Of a stretch of DNA of 8,810 nucleotides, positions 6,542 through 8,810 are shown one piece after another (position 1 is the first letter of the stretch; every line of letters starts with the position of its first letter). The notes below the pieces were generated by a model, which did not search any database, was not told the origin of the DNA, and saw nothing but the letters and a program-made list of their open reading frames with translations. The translations under genes were made by a program, and so were the position numbers. The stretch lies in assembly GCA_934426825.1 (NCBI GenBank), contig CAKRYI010000040.1, positions 1 through 8,810 on the forward strand, given 5' to 3'. Source of the DNA: an uncultured Acetatifactor sp. (GTDB lineage Bacteria > Bacillota > Clostridia > Lachnospirales > Lachnospiraceae).

Positions 6542-7487
6542 TTATAAATGTATCCTGCCTTTTGCTTCTGCGATAAGGTACTCTGGCTGCCGGTACTGCC
6601 TGTGCAGCGCTCAGAGTATGTATTGACTGGTCATCAAAAAAGATTTGCGCTCCGAATGCCTTGAGAAATTCTTTCTTTTCAAGTCCGCCTAAGAAAAATG
6701 CCTCATCCATCCGCACATTCCATGCACGCAATGTGCGGATAACGCGCTCATGTGCCGGAGCGCTTCTGGATGTCACAAGCGCTGTGCGGATAGGACAGTT
6801 TTCTGTTCCAAGGCTTCGCTGCAACCGTGAGAGTTTCTGCAAAAATCCGGCAAAGGGTCCCTCCTCCAAAGGTCTGTCCGCATTGCGCGCCTCGTTCTCC
6901 TCAAAGGCATTCAGCCCCCGCTCTTTATATATTTTCTCTGATTCATCCGTAAACAAAACGGCGTCTCCGTCAAAAGCAATTCGGATACTCCCGTTTTCTG
7001 CTCCAAATTCCGGAAATAAAACTTCGCCCCCTGTATGTTGTATCGGTTCTGTGCAGATAATACCGGCGGCAATTCCGCTGTCCACGGCACATTGCACGTC
7101 ATCCTCATAGGCAGACAAAAACAAATCCGTTTGAAACGCTGCCAGATACGGTGCCAGGGAAGCTCCGCTCACAAGCACTGCCCTTGTTATGTCCAATCCG
7201 TAGTATTTAATAGCGTTAAACACCCTCAGGGAAGTATCCGGGCTGTTCCGCGACATAATAATTACTTCAACCAAGTCTTTTTCCGGCTTATGCCGGTTCA
7301 ATGCCAAAAGGGAACGCACCAACCCAAATCCGGGACCCGGCTTTAAAATCTCATTTTCATGTTCCACCTGATAACGGCAGTAGGCTTCCACGCCCTGTGT
7401 TTCAAAAATTGTATTCTCTACCGTGAGGTCAAATAACGCTCTGGAAGAAACCCCAATCACCATTTTATCCGTAAGCTGATAAGCCAT
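6513..7487 (-). CDS. 5'-nucleotidase, cytosolic 5'-nucleotidase I family
   Basis: This 324-residue protein should hydrolyse nucleoside 5'-monophosphates to nucleoside and phosphate in the cytosol. It matches the family of animal cytosolic 5'-nucleotidase IA/IB, which has many bacterial members. Visible signatures are VIGVSSRALFDL (10-21), PGPGFGLVRSLLALN (50-64), MSRNSPDTSLRVFNAI (78-93), YYGLDITRAVLVSG (95-108), the haloacid-dehalogenase-like IRIAFDGDAVLFTDESE (168-184), ALVTSRSAPAHERVIRTLR (236-254), DEAFFLGGL (261-269) and IFFDDQ (282-287). ATG 7487 is chosen because AAAGGAG lies 7 bases upstream and homologs start here; the frame is open 16 codons further up to an ATG at 7535 without support. 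The last 29 bases overlap the SfsA-MutY gene, and 81 bases separate it from the upstream DUF1653 gene. Nucleobase preference cannot be read from sequence. Confidence 0.93.
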   Translation of the reverse strand: MAYQLTDKMVIGVSSRALFDLTVENTIFETQGVEAYCRYQVEHENEILKPGPGFGLVRSLLALNRHKPEKDLVEVIIMSRNSPDTSLRVFNAIKYYGLDITRAVLVSGASLAPYLAAFQTDLFLSAYEDDVQCAVDSGIAAGIICTEPIQHTGGEVLFPEFGAENGSIRIAFDGDAVLFTDESEKIYKERGLNAFEENEARNADRPLEEGPFAGFLQKLSRLQRSLGTENCPIRTALVTSRSAPAHERVIRTLRAWNVRMDEAFFLGGLEKKEFLKAFGAQIFFDDQSIHTLSAAQAVPAARVPYRRSKRQDTFINEISTYRTG

Positions 7488-7568
7488 ATCGGTACTCCTT
7501 TCCGAAATTCTTACGCACATTTTAATGCTTTGCAATCAGAGTACCTTTTCCGCCATCTGCCACACCGG

Positions 7569-8117
7569 CTATCTCAGGCGGTTACACTCATACTTTTCTA
7601 ACGTGAGCAGACAGGTTTTCAGAGATTCATACCTAGTCTCCGTATCCCCTTCCTCCACCTCTACATCACAGGCGATTGCCATGGTGGTAATCATGTCGTC
7701 TGTAATACGGTGGTGCAGTCCTGCAAGTATGTTCAGGCGCTGTTCATAGGAGTCTGCGTCCAGAAATTCTAACACCATGGGGTCTAGATTAAGTTCCGTT
7801 TCTGCCTGCGGCTCTGCTGTCCCACCGATTTCCGGCGTTGCTTCCGGTCTGCCCGCTTCTGATTCCTCAATCTGTCTGCTGCTTTCCGGTCCCTGCAGTT
7901 CAAAACGAAATTTCTGTGTGACATCCGGATATTTTTCATGGTCTACCAACCCAGTAAACATACCTAACGGTCTTGCATAAATTTTAAAATCACCGTACAT
8001 TGCCTGATAAATAACCAGTTGCTCGCCCGTCTCCGAGTGTTCGGCTATTGCCACTATCTGATACAAATTGCCCTTAAAATGTTTGTATATTTCATGTGCT
8101 TTGGGAATAAATGACAT
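7569..8117 (-). CDS. DUF1653 domain protein with C-terminal helical extension
   Basis: Residues 1-75 are a DUF1653 domain: HEIYKHFKGNLYQIVAIAEH (8-27), then EQLVIYQAMYGD (32-43) and YARPLGMFTGLVD (47-59), and a DVTQKFRFE end. The domain is a small beta-rich fold of unknown biochemical role and is usually the whole protein. Here it is followed by an acidic, proline-rich linker (about 76-109) and a second, helical domain (110-182, LDPMVLEFLDADSYEQRLNI then HHRITDDMITTMAIACDVEV) that I do not recognise. AAAGGAG lies 9 bases before the ATG. Its own promoter is at 8160-8188, and it is probably the first gene of the operon with the nucleotidase, the SfsA-MutY fusion and the glycosyltransferase. It has no signal peptide or membrane segment and is presumably cytosolic. 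Confidence 0.85.
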   Translation of the reverse strand: MSFIPKAHEIYKHFKGNLYQIVAIAEHSETGEQLVIYQAMYGDFKIYARPLGMFTGLVDHEKYPDVTQKFRFELQGPESSRQIEESEAGRPEATPEIGGTAEPQAETELNLDPMVLEFLDADSYEQRLNILAGLHHRITDDMITTMAIACDVEVEEGDTETRYESLKTCLLTLEKYECNRLR

Positions 8118-8159
8118 CCGGCAGCTCTCCTTTCGATTCTTCCTCTGTTTCTATATTAG

Positions 8160-8188
8160 AGTATAACCCCTGCCACCGAAAATGTCAT
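8160..8188 (-). promoter_or_regulatory. Promoter of the DUF1653-nucleotidase-sfsA-mutY-GT2 operon
   Basis: On the minus strand ATGACA (8183-8188) and TATACT (8160-8165) are separated by 17 bases. This is the best promoter match on this side. The predicted start is near 8153, about 36 bases before the DUF1653 ATG. No convincing internal promoter was seen in the downstream genes, which supports one transcript from here to about 3681. Confidence 0.65.
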
Positions 8189-8219
8189 GCTATTCTTGTC
8201 GATACAAAACGAAAATTTA

Positions 8220-8615
8220 TTACATTCCGCTTCCACCCGTAATCAGAAATTCATGACGGAAACTGCAATTCTCTGCCGTAAAGTCAAAGGATTCCAGTTC
8301 CTTTTGTAATTTCTCCCTTCCCTCGTCGGTCAGAGCATCAATTTTGCCGTGGTGAACAGTAAGCGTATATTCCCTGCTTCCGTCCGCCTCCAACACTCTG
8401 GTGAGCATCACTCCACTGTTCTTATATCCCCCTTTGTCTAAATAGTCTCTGACCTCCTGTACCATGCAGTTTTCCTGTGTCCGGTAAAGAACGTCCTGCT
8501 CATACCCCTCCAGCTTTCTCTGTCCGATTACCGTTCCCGTAATACAGAATGCAGTGATTAACACCAGACATACCGTTACCGCCATAAATGCAATCGTACT
8601 TCTTCTCTCTTTCAT
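8220..8615 (-). CDS. Small N-terminally anchored protein of unknown function
   Basis: I do not recognise a named family. The 131-residue protein begins with a positively charged MKERRST and a hydrophobic segment (about 8-31, FMAVTVCLVLITAFCITG), which is a signal anchor or uncleaved signal peptide. The rest (32-131) would lie outside the membrane. Its layout is a helix (QRKLEGYEQDVLYRT, 32-46), then a part with alternating beta-like stretches (SGVMLTRVLEADGSREYTLT, 67-86), a charged helix (TDEGREKLQKELESF, 96-110) and a beta end (RHEFLITGG). Two cysteines lie outside the membrane, C50 and a second one near the C-terminus (in TAENCSF), and could form a disulfide. There is no lipobox. AAAGGA lies 10 bases before the ATG. 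It is separated from the DUF1653 gene by 102 bases that contain that gene's promoter, so it is probably a separate unit. A helper of an envelope system or a competence-pilin-like protein are guesses only. Confidence 0.75.
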   Translation of the reverse strand: MKERRSTIAFMAVTVCLVLITAFCITGTVIGQRKLEGYEQDVLYRTQENCMVQEVRDYLDKGGYKNSGVMLTRVLEADGSREYTLTVHHGKIDALTDEGREKLQKELESFDFTAENCSFRHEFLITGGSGM

Positions 8616-8709
8616 CTTGTCATCATCCTTTCCACCCTGTCAGTGCTGTCTTCATAATATGTTTTCTCTTTACACTAACAGTTATAGCGGTTTTGATGTC
8701 CAATAATCA

Positions 8710-8732
8710 TCCCTCAATTTGCATATGAGGGA
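8710..8732. repeat. Inverted repeat upstream of the small anchored protein gene
   Basis: TCCCTCA (8710-8716) and TGAGGGA (8726-8732) are a perfect 7-bp inverted repeat around nine bases that include part of a CATATG palindrome. It lies about 95 bases upstream of the ATG at 8615. It lacks a T-tract in either direction, so an operator or a weak hairpin is more likely than a terminator. Confidence 0.4.
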
Positions 8733-8762
8733 CCTTTAATTGTAAAATTTAACGCCAGAAAT

Positions 8763-8810
8763 TGCCTACTTTTACTCTTACAATCGTGCGTTTACTTTTA
8801 CAAATCTTGT
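8763..8810. repeat. 20-bp-period direct repeat at the window edge, possible IS21-like end
   Basis: TTTACTCTTACAA (8771-8783) and TTTACTTTTACAA (8791-8803) are 12/13 identical with a period of exactly 20 bases, and the pattern runs to the window edge. Repeated TTTACAA-type blocks at about 20-base spacing, beginning with TG (8763), resemble the multiple terminal repeats of IS21-family elements. The assignment is from memory and no transposase is inside the window. A regulator binding array is the alternative. The remaining bases between 8616 and 8762 show no gene. Confidence 0.35.

Noticed and set aside
404..8684. The 12-base sequence CACTAACAGTTA occurs at 404-415 and again at 8673-8684, suggesting attachment sites flanking an island.
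   Set aside because: A 12-base match is expected about twice by chance in a window of this size, the enclosed genes include housekeeping genes (glyA, mutY), and there is no integrase.
8710..8732. Hairpin read as an intrinsic terminator.
   Set aside because: The loop is long (9 bases) and neither side is followed by a run of T.

Overview
The window looks like a piece of a Bacillota (Clostridia) chromosome, most likely Lachnospiraceae. The grounds are moderate GC with AT-rich gaps, strong purine-rich ribosome binding sites, and protein families whose best remembered relatives are in that group (the PAP2 variant with a PSIHVY motif, the DUF1653 protein with an acidic linker, and the clostridial-type MutY). 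No RNA gene or CRISPR array is visible. The organism call rests on recall of these families, not on a search.

Layout from left to right. The left edge (1-254, minus) holds the N-terminal 84 residues of a helical protein that resembles the LXG-like N-terminal domains of type VII secretion substrates. After a 166-base AT-rich gap comes glyA (421-1659, minus). A divergent promoter region (1660-1853) separates glyA from a plus-strand pair: a diacylglycerol-kinase-family lipid kinase (1854-2783) and a PAP2-family membrane phosphatase or transferase (2934-3617). The pair ends in a strong intrinsic terminator (3628-3664).

The right half is a minus-strand gene string that reads leftward from about 8160: a DUF1653 protein (7569-8117), a cytosolic 5'-nucleotidase I family protein (6513-7487), an SfsA-MutY fusion (4718-6541), and a family 2 glycosyltransferase (3681-4709). 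The last three are tightly packed: the nucleotidase and the fusion overlap by 29 bases, and the glycosyltransferase starts 8 bases after the fusion stops. Upstream of this string sits a small membrane-anchored protein of unknown function (8220-8615). The right edge (about 8763-8810) carries a 20-bp-period repeat that may be the end of an IS21-like element lying mostly outside the window.

How the genes fit together. glyA supplies glycine and one-carbon units. The lipid kinase and PAP2 protein are plausible partners in phosphatidate or lipid-carrier turnover. The most notable gene is the 607-residue SfsA-MutY protein, which joins a predicted nuclease to the adenine glycosylase that removes A opposite 8-oxoguanine. 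It is co-transcribed, and probably translationally coupled, with a nucleotidase. Several natural start codons lie downstream of the longest open frame, and these were chosen from ribosome binding sites and promoter positions.
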